A DNA stretch of 64,000 bases, taken from assembly GCA_025504975.1 (NCBI GenBank), contig JANUWI010000004.1, forward strand, positions 2,294,001 to 2,358,000, read 5' to 3'. Under the pieces are notes generated by a model. The model had not been told where the DNA came from. It saw only the letters and a list, made by a program, of their open reading frames with translations, and made no database searches. Made by a program: the position numbers and the translations under genes. Below are positions 24,693-36,004 of this stretch, in pieces (the stretch's first letter is position 1; every line of letters begins with the position of its first letter). This DNA comes from Plenodomus lindquistii. Its lineage: Eukaryota > Ascomycota > Dothideomycetes > Pleosporales > Leptosphaeriaceae.

Positions 24693-27026
24693 TCACTTAG
24701 AAACACACCTCCTAATCTCCCCATCCTCCTCCTCCATCTCCGCCAACCGTCTCCCCGGCAATCTCACCGCCCTGTCCAGCGCAACCGGCAATCCCCTATG
24801 CCTACCCCTCAACATCGCCAAAATCATAATAACCTTACTCCCCGTATACATGCCCCCGCTAAAACTATAGCTCTGATCCGGCAACCCAATACTAATCCCA
24901 ATTGTCGTATACCCACTCACAATCTCGAAGAGAATAGTGAAGACGCTGTATGTGCGCGGGTCGACGATGGAATGGTGTGTTTCGATGAGTGTGATGAGGA
25001 AGAGGGCGAGCGCGATCCACCATACGTCGTGGGATAGTTGGCCGCGGATTTGTTGGTTGATGAGGGAGGGGGGGCGGGTTGGGGGGTGGGTGGTGAGGGA
25101 GTGGATAGAGGTTGCGCGGTTGAAGTCGACGGTTTTTGAACGTTGCAATGGGGTGGGTGTGAAGGAGGGGGTCGGGGCTACGCCGACGCCTTGGAAGGAT
25201 GTCATGCGGTGTTGGAGTTGGCGGCCTACGAAGGCGGTGCCGCGGCGGCCGACTTGGCCGAGGGATTTTATGGGCGCGAGGCGCGGCTTGTCTTGCGTTG
25301 ATTCAGCGGTGGGTAAGGAAGGTGTCGCGGCGTCGACGTCAAAGAGTGAGCTGGATGCTGAATGGAGCTGTTCTGGCTCTGCTTCATCGCCTTCGTAGAT
25401 ACCCAGGGATCTCTCCTCGTATACGTTGGTCTTGCGCATAGTGATGATGTGGGGATATGCTGCGGTGTAGAAGACTACCAGCCACAAGACTTGAACGTCG
25501 AAGTACATCCCCGAGGGCGAGACGATGGCGTAACCTCCAGTCGGGATCGAGAAGCCTTCGAAGAGGGAGATGAAGATGCGTTGACCAAGGGGGATGACTT
25601 CCATAGTTGGGTTCCCTATGCTGAGCACGAGGATCAGAACCCAGTCTACCACTACAAACGAGGTGAAGGTTGCGATGAACAACCATGTGTCCCGTGAAGG
25701 GAACATGCTAGTATATACGCGTCGCGGGAATTTGAGGATAAAGTCGAATCCTTCCTTCCATACGCCGTACTCGTCATTTTTAGAGAAGAGATTGAGAAGT
25801 GTGGACATACTCCAGATCAAGAAGCGCACAACGACGGGGAACGACGCAGGTCCAGCGAGCGACAATATCGTTACGATAACCAGGACGTAGTAAGAGGACT
25901 GGAAGGGTATGAAGCCTGCATCTAGCAGCGTAAAACCCGCGTTGCTGTACGCAGAGATGGCAAGGAAGATGCCAGCCCACCAAGGATTCTGCGCATTGAC
26001 AGCGCAAGCCTCCTTTTCGTAAACAGACATGTATGCCCCTAGTGCGATACCACCGAATAACTGCCAGAGTATAAAGTAGGCCGGAACGAACATGGAGAGA
26101 AATTTGAGCGCGCGGTACTCGACACCGCCTAGGTACTCTCGCTGGTCTGACGACAGATTGTAGAACTGCCCATTTCGACCAATGTTGCGCTTTTGCTCTT
26201 TGACAAAGGTCTGCACGTTGAAGCTGTCGTCTAGCTTGGAATCCTCAGCCAGTGAGCGGCGACGCTTCGATACGCTCTGTTGGCTGTGGACCTGGTAGAT
26301 CGAGTGTCCTGTTGTTGATGACATGGGCCTTTCGTGGGACATACGCTCGTGTATGGGATCGAGAAAACCAATGTGCTGTGGCGGGCTTCTTTCTCTTGAA
26401 AGACGTGAGATTGGCGAAAGCCCCGTCTGGACCTGGTCTTCTGTAATCGGTGTGCTGGGCGGTCCATCTTCCACGCGTCTCTCTGCAGGCGTCACAACCT
26501 TTGTCAATCCCCTCGTCTTACTTCCCGCCTTGCCCTTGCCAAATGACCCCATGACTGGCAATCCAAACATTGCTCCCGTCATGCCGACCACAGCCCCAAC
26601 ATCTCCCTTCCGCGCATTCCGTCTCTCCTTCTCAGCCTCTACAATATCCTCGAACCTCTTCTCAAAGATGTGTTTCCTAAACACAACCGTAAAGTAGCTG
26701 ATCAGTACTTGATTTCCCATCATCATTAAAACCACTAGTTCCACTTGTTGAAACGTAGTCAGTTGACTAACGTTCACGGAATTGAGTCCGGAAGCCGTCA
26801 TCGCGCTCATACACATGAACATACAATCCCACCATCCAATGCTTTTGGATGGGTTTGACGCGCCCCAGAAGATTGCAGAGCCCACGAGTGTAACGCCAAT
26901 GAAGTACGTATAGTGGATCGTGATGAAGTTTACTGGCGGAGCGTAGGGCTTCACGGCCTCAACGATGTTGCGAATCCTGGGATGATCCGCTTCGAAAGCT
27001 TCCCACCGGTCTTTGAGTCGATCCAT
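24693..27026 (-). CDS. TRK1: TRK/HKT-type potassium transporter
   Basis: This is a single exon of 777 aa. Four membrane-pore-membrane units are visible, each with the filter glycine: SAMTASGLNSV (near residue 80), SAYSNAGFTLLDAG, GFSIPTGGYAIVS and SGYTTIGISIG. Between units one and two lies a long hydrophilic cytosolic loop (about residues 125-310) rich in Ser, Pro and Arg, as in yeast Trk1 and Trk2. A second insert precedes the fourth unit. Fungal TRKs mediate high-affinity K+ (and sometimes Na+) uptake at the plasma membrane. The codons of the C-terminal 100 residues are C-rich on the plus strand but show no break. It lies 10 kb from the two Na+ exporter genes. Confidence 0.93.
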   Translation of the reverse strand: MDRLKDRWEAFEADHPRIRNIVEAVKPYAPPVNFITIHYTYFIGVTLVGSAIFWGASNPSKSIGWWDCMFMCMSAMTASGLNSVNVSQLTTFQQVELVVLMMMGNQVLISYFTVVFRKHIFEKRFEDIVEAEKERRNARKGDVGAVVGMTGAMFGLPVMGSFGKGKAGSKTRGLTKVVTPAERRVEDGPPSTPITEDQVQTGLSPISRLSRERSPPQHIGFLDPIHERMSHERPMSSTTGHSIYQVHSQQSVSKRRRSLAEDSKLDDSFNVQTFVKEQKRNIGRNGQFYNLSSDQREYLGGVEYRALKFLSMFVPAYFILWQLFGGIALGAYMSVYEKEACAVNAQNPWWAGIFLAISAYSNAGFTLLDAGFIPFQSSYYVLVIVTILSLAGPASFPVVVRFLIWSMSTLLNLFSKNDEYGVWKEGFDFILKFPRRVYTSMFPSRDTWLFIATFTSFVVVDWVLILVLSIGNPTMEVIPLGQRIFISLFEGFSIPTGGYAIVSPSGMYFDVQVLWLVVFYTAAYPHIITMRKTNVYEERSLGIYEGDEAEPEQLHSASSSLFDVDAATPSLPTAESTQDKPRLAPIKSLGQVGRRGTAFVGRQLQHRMTSFQGVGVAPTPSFTPTPLQRSKTVDFNRATSIHSLTTHPPTRPPSLINQQIRGQLSHDVWWIALALFLITLIETHHSIVDPRTYSVFTILFEIVSGYTTIGISIGLPDQSYSFSGGMYTGSKVIMILAMLRGRHRGLPVALDRAVRLPGRRLAEMEEEDGEIRRCVSK

Positions 27027-27587
27027 GGTTGTGCGGTTGTAGCGAATGGCTCTAGAGTACCGTCGGGTTATCGAGGTAGCATTTCGTGTGAATTGTTGGG
27101 CACTGGATTGTTCGTAAGGGTCGCTCTATAAATAGTAGTAAGATGTAAATTAATGTTTGGACATGACAATTATATGAGCAATGCGAAACATGCAATAAAG
27201 ACAAGAAGAGAGGATCAAAGTTTGTTGAGCTGTTGTTGAGAGTTGGAGAAGAGAACGTGTATTGACGTTTGTGGCTGGAGGCGGGTGTGCTGGCGCGTAC
27301 GTAGGCTCAATAAAGGGATGAACAGGGTCTGGGGTGGCGCGGACGGTATGCGGGCCGCGACGCGATAGGGAACAGCCGAGCCAGCACATGTGAAACACCG
27401 ATGCAGTACATCCTCAGACCATGAAAACGTATCAACACTTTTTGTCAAAACATACAGATAACGCTACAGACACGACCCAAATTTCAACGCCATGCCTATG
27501 CCCTTGTTGAGACTGAAAAACGCCCTACATACATACATTACGCGCCCAAACGCGGTGTCATGAGATTTCCCTCCATTTGACAATACC
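27027..27587. other. Intergenic, TRK promoter and RPA190 3' end
   Basis: This 0.56-kb stretch is upstream of the TRK gene and downstream of RPA190, both on the minus strand. No gene is supported. Confidence 0.55.
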
Positions 27588-30500
27588 CTATTCCGCATCA
27601 CCCATCTCCACATCCTGATCTGTCTCCTCGATCCCTCCAACAACATCTTCAATCTCACCAACTGCCTGCTTTAACGGATCCACCACGCTGACAGGGGCAA
27701 GTACATCGAACGCGCCGGTGCCGATACCGCCCAATCTACCCACCACAATCCTCGCACTGGGATTCTTCAAATCGTCCCAGTCGCGCTCTAGTACCGCATC
27801 TTTGAGGAATCCAACCGTAGTTTCAAAACTCATCTTCATGAAGGGACTCACATTGCCCCTCATTCCAATGCGGTTGAAGGGTGTGAAGCCACCGCCTTTG
27901 GTCATAGTGTCGGCGATGAGATTGAGATGGCGTTGGTCGACGCTGATACCGTGGCCTGCGAACACACCGTGCATTTCGCGTACAATGGTTGCGCGACATG
28001 CTTCTACGCCGTAGAGTTGCAGCATGGCTACGATGTCGTTGGTCATGATGCGGTTCACGTCGATGATGTGGTTGTACTCGCGCATGGCGAGGAGATTGCT
28101 GCCGTCGGTGTTGATGACGGGTTCGTCGCCTTCAGCGGCAAACTGCGCGGCGGTGATGCCGGGAATGACGTGGATTGTCGCAAATGAGGCGGCGGATTCG
28201 ACGTGGTGCAGCATGAGGAGCTTGGGGGTAGCGGTGGAGAATTCAAATGTGATCTCGCAGAAGGCGCCCTTGCGGTCGTCAAAGGTGAAGTCGAAGACGT
28301 CTGGGTTCTTGTTGATGATGCGGTCTTTGCGGATGTCGGAGGCTTCATCGGTGGGCACGAGCATTTGTTCATCGTCCTCATCGTCCGAGTCTGATTCTGG
28401 GGTTGCAGCGCGAGAGGGGCGCGGGCTGCCACCGTAAGTTTCGTCATCTTCGCTAGCTTCCTCGCGATCGAGGTTGTCGTTGAAAGCTTGTTCCTCTTCT
28501 TCGGGCTCCTCATAGCCGACACTGTCGTCTCGTCTGCCTCGCTCCTTTGCGGCAGTTGTGTCACCCTCGCCTTCGCCGTCGTCACTTTCATCATCGTCGC
28601 GACCGCCCTCTCGGTCAGCAGCCTCGTCGTCCTCACGAACTATCTGCTCTACGATGGCACCCGAGGACTCGCCGATGGTAGGGATAGCGGCAGACTTGGC
28701 TGTAGAAAGCGATTTGTTCTCTCCTTTCTTCTTGAGATCTGCGCGAATGATCTTCTGAAGACGTGGAGTAAACTTTTGCTCGATCGATTCAGCAACGTCG
28801 CGGACTTTGATGGCGTACTCTTCTGTGTACTCCTTGGCGGGATAGAAGTCCAGGCGAATCTTGTAGCTCCTGGCCTGGTTGAACTGTGTGCCAGGGCCAG
28901 AAGTCTCAGTTACGGTGACCTTGTCCAGCACGGAAGAAAGAGGCAAACGCGAGATACTCTTCGCGAACTTTGCGTTGTCCTCCTTGGAAAGTTCTGGGTG
29001 GGGGAAAAGCTGCATGGCAGGTGTAGAGATCTTCGCACTAGCTGTCATGACAATCTCTCGTAGACGAGGAATACCGAGCGTGACGTTCTTTGCGGAGTGA
29101 CCAGCCAAATGGAAAGTGTTGAGTGTCATCTGCGTCGAAGGCTCACCAATCGACTGACCAGCAACAACACCCACTGCTTCGCCAGGCTCAACAAGCGATC
29201 GGAGGTATTTCAGATCCAACATTTGTTCGAAACTCTTCTTCAGGATCTCACCATCTGGATCCTTCTTCTTGTTCTTGAGCAGCTTGTCAGGGTTCTTCTC
29301 GCAATACTGTAGATTGTTAACATGCTTCCTAAAGACAGAACATAAAGGACTTACCTCTCTCTTGGCATTTAAGAACGCCTCAGATGTACTGCCACTAAAA
29401 CGAGAAGGTGTGTAGAGTGCTGTGACAGGGTCTAAGGATGTAACGTCGCCCTTGCGAGCCTTCTTTGCTGCCTTCTTGTTGTGTTCAACAGCTTCAGGGC
29501 TGTAGACTTGCGCGAACGCTTCCTGAGTCTGCAGCGCTTGCGCGAGCGATAAGAAGTTCTGTGCCTGGAACTTGAAGTCATTGAGGTACTTTTGCTTCGT
29601 GATGTCGAGGCCATCTTCTCCGTACAAGAATTGGACCATAGAACCATCTGAGTCACGGACCGATGTGTCATATTCGACCTTCAGCCCTTCCATACCCTTG
29701 ACAATACAACGTTGAAGGTATCCGGAACGCGAAGTCTTGACCGCAGTATCGATCAAACCTTCTCGACCAGCCATCATATGGAAGTAGTACTCTTGTGGGC
29801 GGATACCCGTCAGGAAACGATTGACAATGTAGCCACCAGCACGGACGCTCGTCTCAAAAGGCTTGAAGCATGGGAGCGTTTTACCACTGATCATGATTGG
29901 TACTCGTCGACCTTCCAAAACTTGCTGTCCCAGATTACATGAGATCTGATTGGCATTGACCATACTACCCTTGGCTCCGGAACCAGTCATTGCTTGCATC
30001 TGGTTCTTAGGGAAAGGTTTGATGAGCTTGTTTGGCAAGCACGCCGCCGTGACAGCTGTGGAAATCTGGCCGTTGGCAGTGTTCGTGAGCAGATCCAGAC
30101 CATGTTGCTTGGTATCATCACGAAGAACGCTTTCGAGACGTCGGCGAAGCTCCGGATTCCGTGTGTCGATCTTTGCCGTGTCCATGGTCACATACTTGGC
30201 TGCCACCTCGAATCCGACTTGCTCGGCTTTGCGAAGCTCAGTCAAACGGGCCTGGTCGCCTTCTTCTGTCAAGATGAGATCTTCGACACCGCAAGAGAAC
30301 GCGCGCATGTGGAGCAGCTTGGTGAGAAGCCGTCCGATGATACTCAAAGCTCGTCCAGCAATTGTCTCGCCATAGGCTTCGAAGATACCGTTGATTAAGC
30401 CACCAGGAGCAGGACCAATCTGAGCCTTATCCATGATACCACAGAGCAACATTCCATCTTTGATAATGACGTCATTCTCCTCGCTGATGGATCCCCACAA

Positions 30501-32865
30501 TGCTCCCTTCGTTGATGACTTGGAGACAAGCGTCAAAGGCTGGTACTCGGCAGGCTTGATGTTTTTCAGGATTGTTGTGATGAGCTGTTTACCAGTCCAG
30601 AGCGGACGCGGCTTCCAGATGACAGGCTCAACAGTTTCGACTCTACCTGAAGTGGTATGGCCGTCCTCGGGTCGCAGGCATGAGTACAACAGCTGATGGT
30701 ACTCGTCGCGGGTGAAGAAGGTATCTTTGTTAGACAACCAGACTCCCATGGAAATATGATCCTGAATAAGACCACGCAAAGGCTTACCAGCGGTGGCCGA
30801 AAGATATTGATGGTCTGTATCTGCAACAGTCATGGCCTCGGCGCGAGCGAGCTCGTTCTGAGGGAAATGCATGTTCATCTCGTCACCATCGAAGTCGGCG
30901 TTGTAGGTGTTACAATTGGCGTAATGCATACGAATTGTCTTTTCGCCTGGAAGTACGCGCGCTCTGTGTGCCATCATGGACGGCTTGTGTAGCGTCGGTT
31001 GTCGGTTCATGATGACAACGTCGCCGTTGTTCAAATGCCGGTGGACCTTCTTGTTCTTGGATCCGTTCGAATATGAGCTTGAAGGCGCGAGCAATTGATT
31101 CGCTAGCGCTAGGCGTTCTTCGTAGTTCTTCTTCTTGAGCAGGATGACCTGTCCAAACTCGTTCTCAATGGCATGTGCTCCAGGCCACTTGTCAGGTCCG
31201 TTCAGTACAGCTTCCTTGAGGTCGTAAAAGTTGTGGTTGGTGACTGGCTCTGGGTATGTGAGCTTCATGGCGAAGACTGGCGGAACACCAATCTCATTCG
31301 TTTCAATGTTAGGATCGGGCGAAATGACGGAACGAGCAGCAAAGTTGACGCGCTTTCCCATCATATTCTTACGGAAAAGACCATCTTTCTTCTCAAGATG
31401 CTGCTTGATGCCATCGGCATTAGTCGCAGCAGCACGGCCCTGGACTGGGTTTGCATCGCGATCGATCAAAGCATTGACTGAGCCCTGCAAGTTCACCCAT
31501 TGTGTCTGGAGGTCATCGAAGTTCCGCTGTCGGTATCCAGCTTCGTTTTCGTGGCCCTTCATTTCATTACTGATCTGGCGCATCGATTCGCATGCGTTGA
31601 GAATAGATTTGTAGAGCGAGTTCTTTGGCGATTCGGCGATGGAGTCTCCCGTCTTGTCTTCCAGACGATACCTGTTGGGTGGTACGATGATGGCTTCCAT
31701 GAAGAACATGTCTGCGGTCACATCGACAAGTGACTTTGAGCTGTAGGGACTGTAGAGCAGGCGCACCATTTCGGATTCGTGTTCGAACAGTAGCATCATG
31801 GCCGCTCTGACCTCGGCAGCTGTGATGTACTCTTGGGCACTGTCTGTGGCTTCGGTGGCTGTTTCCGACTTGTTCCCAGTCCGCGCTTCTGTCGCAACTA
31901 ACGAGCCATCAGCGTCTTGCATTTCTAGATCGATGGCCTCATCCTCATCTGACTGCGGGTCGAGATCTGCTACACCCTCGTCGGCGTGTACTGTCTGCTT
32001 CTTCGCCTTGGCGTCTCGTCGAGCGAGGATGTCCAGAGGATTCGAAAAGCGCTTTTCCGCTGCAGCCATTTGGGCCTTCTCTTTTGTGCTGAGGTTCTTG
32101 CGGAAGACCTTGATGCCGCGGTCTTTGCGGTAGGTTGGGTTGATGCCCTGGCAGTTTTTGCACTTTTTGCCCACGACGAGTTGTGCATAAAAGTCCTTGA
32201 GGACTTTTCGCCGCGCCTCTGAGATTGTGTCGTTCTTTTCGCGCATGGATCGTGCGTTGTGCTTGGAAATGCCTGCGCGCTTCATGCACTTCTTGACATA
32301 GTTGTTGCGCTGTCCGATGACATCCTCTTGATCGTCGTCCGACTCGGAGTCTTGCGCGTTCTTCTTGCCGGTCTTGCCCTTGTCGAGGTCAATGTGCTCG
32401 TGCATCTCGTTTGCTTCCTGGACCAGGCCACAGCGGATCAGGCGCAGTCTCGAGACGTATTCGTTGATGGTGGGACGGGCGAGCTTGAACTGGTGGCAGT
32501 AGACGCACTTGCCGCGCAGCAGGCGCAGCAGCTGGTCCATAAAGGTGACATGGTAGACGGGGACAGGCAGCTCAATGTGGCCGCAGTGGCCAGGGCAGCC
32601 GAGAAAAGTGGTCAAGCCGCAGGTTGTGCATCTTCAGCAGGATTAGCGCGGGCGACGATGTGACGATGCAGGAAAGAGCTCACGGGTTGTCGAGGAAGGC
32701 ACCGAGAGCGGCATCGTGCAGACCGCCGGCGACGGGGTGCAGCAGCGTGTCAAAGGTGGTCGGGTTGGTGATGCGCTTGACCGAGAGCGCGCGGATGTCG
32801 TGGGCGGCGAGGAAGCCAAACTCGACGCCCTCAATGGCCGACGCGGTGGGCTGGTGCGTGTTCAT
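27588..32865 (-). CDS. RPA190: RNA polymerase I largest subunit (A190)
   Basis: Exons are 32684..32865, 29355..32631 and 27588..29306, giving 1725 aa. Exon 1 encodes MNTHQPTASAIEGVEFGF and ends before the zinc-binding CTTCGLTTFLGCPGHCGH, which the first splice restores. The catalytic loop YNADFDGDEMNMH carries the Mg-binding aspartates. The bridge-helix/trigger-loop region is GEPSTQMTLNTFHLAGHSAK. An acidic Asp/Glu-rich insert near residues 1350-1450 is typical of Pol I. Intron 29307-29354 is 48 nt and has no in-frame stop, so it looks coding. Removing it joins FLNAKRE to YCEKNPDKLL, as the family requires; GTAAGT and CTACAG ends support splicing. The protein synthesises pre-rRNA in the nucleolus. 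Confidence 0.95.
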
Positions 32866-33277
32866 GGCTGCGACGGCCTCGTCCTCCCTGTTGCGCGTGG
32901 TGTCGCCGTCAATTCGCGCGCAAAGGCAGACAAACAGACAGACAGACGCAAACTTGCGGGGACAAATTTTGGGACTAGAAAACGTCCTGCCGCGGTTCTG
33001 CCGACTGCCAAGGCCGCTGTCTGCGAATTCGCGTCACCTCCGCCGGCAGCCTTCCATCGCCATCGCCGTTCGATTCTCCCATTCGACGCTCAGAGGCCCA
33101 ACTGCTGTCCTCTTGTAGGCCCCGCGCACACAACCAACCACGTGACTGCCCCGATCACACGCGGCACCACCCACGGCCTGCATCGCGCCTCACCCCCGCA
33201 ACCTCCGCATCGCACCGCACCACGCGCGCAATCTCACCACCCACACGCCCAGCTTGGCCACCTCGCCCACCGCCTCC
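32866..33277. promoter_or_regulatory. Divergent promoter RPA190 / PRP3
   Basis: This 412-bp interval between the start codons of two RNA-machinery genes is C-rich on the PRP3 side. There is no clear TATA box. Open frames crossing it on the plus strand are not supported. Confidence 0.5.
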
Positions 33278-34816
33278 ATGAGCATGGTCGAGAAGCGCCC
33301 CCACCCCGAGGGCCAGGGGCCCAACGGCGATGCGAAGCGCGCAAAGGCTTCGGACGCGATTGCAGCCGCGAGGGCAAAGGCCGCTGAGATTGCAGCCCGC
33401 GTCGCTGCCAAAAGGGATGCTGCCAATGGCGCATCGGCCACTCCTCCCCCCGCAGCTGGCGCCCCCGCTCTGGATGTCAAGGCGAGAATGGAGGCCATGA
33501 AGGCAAGAATGGCAGCACTCAAGGGCGAGACGGCCGCCGTCAAGACCCCAACACCAGAGCCCACGGGCCCGCGCTTTGCGACAACATTGGGCAACCGTCG
33601 TGCAGAGACTCCCAAGGTCGAGGCCAAGCCAAAGTCTGCGCCCAAGCAGAAGCAAGCACAAGACGAGGAGCTGGAGAATCCATACTTTGATCCCAAAGCG
33701 GCGGCTTTGGTCAAGAGTAGGGGCCCGCGTGTGCTGGTCTTCAATGAGCATGGAAAATATCTCGATCAAGCCTCGAAGCTGCGAGCCCAGAGCCGCCTGG
33801 AGGAGATCAAGAAGATGCTTGCCATCCAAGCACGTCGCGCCGGCCTCGATGAGAACAGCGAGCGTGGCTTCCTGGTACAACCACCTCCAGACATCGAGTG
33901 GTGGGACGAGGGCATCGTGTCAGACAAGAACTACGACTCCATTGATGACCCTACCAAGGTCAACATTGACGGCGACGACTCCATCATCACCGTCTACGTA
34001 CAGCATCCACCACAACTCAAAGCACCTCAAGACCAGCGCCTGGTCGAGGTCAAGCCCATGTATCTCACCACAAAAGAACAGGCCAAGCTGAGACGGATGC
34101 GTCGCGCAGCAGACCTAAAGGAACACCAAGCGAAGATCAGACTCGGCTTAGAGCCACCTCCACCACCAAAGGTCAAGCGCGGAAACATGATGCGTGTCAT
34201 GGGCGAGCAAGCCATTGCAGATCCCACCGCAGTCGAGATGCTCGTCGAGAGCCAAATCGCGCAACGACACGAAGACCACATTGCAGCCAACGAAGAGCGA
34301 AAACTCACCAAGGAGCAAGAACACGCCAAACTCGAAGCAAACAAAGAAAAAGACGCCCAAAAAGGCCTATACATGTGCGTCTTCAAGATCAACACCTTGG
34401 CCTTTGGCAAGCACCGTTTCCAAATCGACAACAACGCCAAACAACACTCCCTCACCGGCGTCACCCTCTTCAACCCGGAGCTCAATCTCGTCGTAGTAGA
34501 AGGCGGCGCCTACGCAATGAACAAGTACAAGAAACTCATGCTGCACCGCATCAATTGGCAGGAAAACGCGCCGCCCACGGAAACTCAGGCTGAGAAACAA
34601 GCTTCGGATCCCCAGTGGCTTAGATCTCTCAATGAAAAGGGAGAAGTCAAGGACCACACACATAACAAGTGCATACTCATTTTCGAGGGCGAGATCAAAC
34701 AGCGCTCCTTTCGCAAGTGGGGCTCAAGGGTGTGCGAGACGGCTGGCGAGGCGCGCGAGACGTTGGGCAGGGCCAAACTCGACAGCTTGTGGGCTCTTGC
34801 GAAGAGCATGAGTTGA
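33278..34816 (+). CDS. PRP3: U4/U6 small nuclear ribonucleoprotein Prp3
   Basis: This is a single exon of 512 aa. The first ATG in frame is at 33278 (MSMVEKRPHPEGQG); the frame stays open upstream but without an ATG. An Ala/Lys-rich N-terminal region precedes the PRP3 domain (NPYFDPKAAALVKSRGPR through PPKVKRGNMMRVMGEQ). The C-terminal DUF1115-type domain (FKINTLAFGKHRFQIDNN, VVVEGGAYAMNKYKKLM) is the ferredoxin-like fold that binds U4/U6 RNA. The protein stabilises the U4/U6.U5 tri-snRNP for splicing. No PWI domain is visible, as in many fungal orthologues. Confidence 0.94.
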   Translation: MSMVEKRPHPEGQGPNGDAKRAKASDAIAAARAKAAEIAARVAAKRDAANGASATPPPAAGAPALDVKARMEAMKARMAALKGETAAVKTPTPEPTGPRFATTLGNRRAETPKVEAKPKSAPKQKQAQDEELENPYFDPKAAALVKSRGPRVLVFNEHGKYLDQASKLRAQSRLEEIKKMLAIQARRAGLDENSERGFLVQPPPDIEWWDEGIVSDKNYDSIDDPTKVNIDGDDSIITVYVQHPPQLKAPQDQRLVEVKPMYLTTKEQAKLRRMRRAADLKEHQAKIRLGLEPPPPPKVKRGNMMRVMGEQAIADPTAVEMLVESQIAQRHEDHIAANEERKLTKEQEHAKLEANKEKDAQKGLYMCVFKINTLAFGKHRFQIDNNAKQHSLTGVTLFNPELNLVVVEGGAYAMNKYKKLMLHRINWQENAPPTETQAEKQASDPQWLRSLNEKGEVKDHTHNKCILIFEGEIKQRSFRKWGSRVCETAGEARETLGRAKLDSLWALAKSMS

Positions 34817-36004
34817 ACGTGGAGCCTTGTTGACTCTGAAAGAGGAAGACTGCTGTATAAACATTTCAAACCACGGCCACGGCTCATGCCCACATCAATG
34901 GGGCACATGTTCGGTCATCAGCATCCACCCGGCGTTCTGGGCGCTTTGCTACACCCCCAAGTGGGACTTTGCTTTGATTTTTGACTACTATGACTGTAAG
35001 TTTACACTTATACTCCTCCATAGCTTTTTGGCGAAGTTTATGTATTAATGTACATTTTTGTTTCGCCATCAGACCCCGCGTATTTCGTGAATATCTGCCG
35101 CCCTGAGAGACTGGGCGAATCGACGCCGTGTTGTGCGTGGATTTGTGTGGTATAGGCAGTCAAGAGGTAGGTAAGATGATGTGCTGTGGTGTACATGTGT
35201 GAAGCATCCGAGAGGTAAGATGATGTGCTGTGGTGTGATGTGATGAAAATGTCTGTGTGATTGTACTATGCTTTAGAATCATGTCCAAGAAAACAGCTCA
35301 GCCAGGCCTTCGTTTATACTGTTGTGGTGTGGTGGCAAAGGGTAAGTCATCATGTCCAGCATTCACTCTCGCCATCCTACATGCCCAGCTCCAGCATCTC
35401 GTGTGCGTTGGAGTTTGAAAGTCGGCAAGTCATAACCTTTCTGAACCCTGTAGGTGGCAGTGAAAGTAAAGGACGGCACACAAGATTTTGCGAATTCGCA
35501 TTTCACTCATTGTACGTGGAGGTAGGTACGCTGCGTACTCACCAGGTAAGTTACTTGAGCACGAGGCTGCACTCGTGTCTAACGAACTACTAGAAGGGTT
35601 TTTGTATCTTGTCGTCGAGCGAAGCAGAGTCATCGGAATGCGTATAACACCGCGCTGAATGCACTATCAGCCTGTTTTACAAACACTCTTGAGGAAGTGT
35701 ACAGTGACTAGTTATAGAAATTCGTGGATGGTGAAAGGTTGCTTTGCATGGTTATCTCATGGGGGATGATGTACATCATAGCCTGACTGACATATTTGTA
35801 ATTCGAGATGGCAAAACATAAGAGTATGATCTCTACTAACAATAATACTGTAACCGTTGCAAAAGATGTAGAACTAGCAAGGCCTTGACAAAATTCCACC
35901 GCATACTCGCCGAGTATATCATGCTACCTGCTGTTCAATGCCCGTGAAAAACAAAAATCCGTCCAGCAAAAAAAAAAGAAGAAAGTGACTGCAAAACCAA
36001 TCAT
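34817..36004. other. Intergenic between convergent PRP3 and the EFE-like gene
   Basis: This 1.19-kb stretch has no supported gene. It contains an exact 23-bp direct repeat (see 35170-35236) and AT-rich segments near 35800-35980 that may hold 3' processing signals. Confidence 0.55.
35170..35236 (+). repeat. 23-bp direct repeat, two copies 44 bp apart
   Basis: The sequence starting GGTAAGATGATGTGCTGTGG occurs at 35170-35192 and 35214-35236, exactly. The function is unknown; slippage in a TG-rich region is the simplest origin. Confidence 0.85.

Noticed and set aside
24549..25441. Pro- and Arg-rich plus-strand frames at the 3' end of the TRK gene
   Set aside because: They are antisense to the TRK coding region; repetitive C-rich composition produces long stop-free frames.
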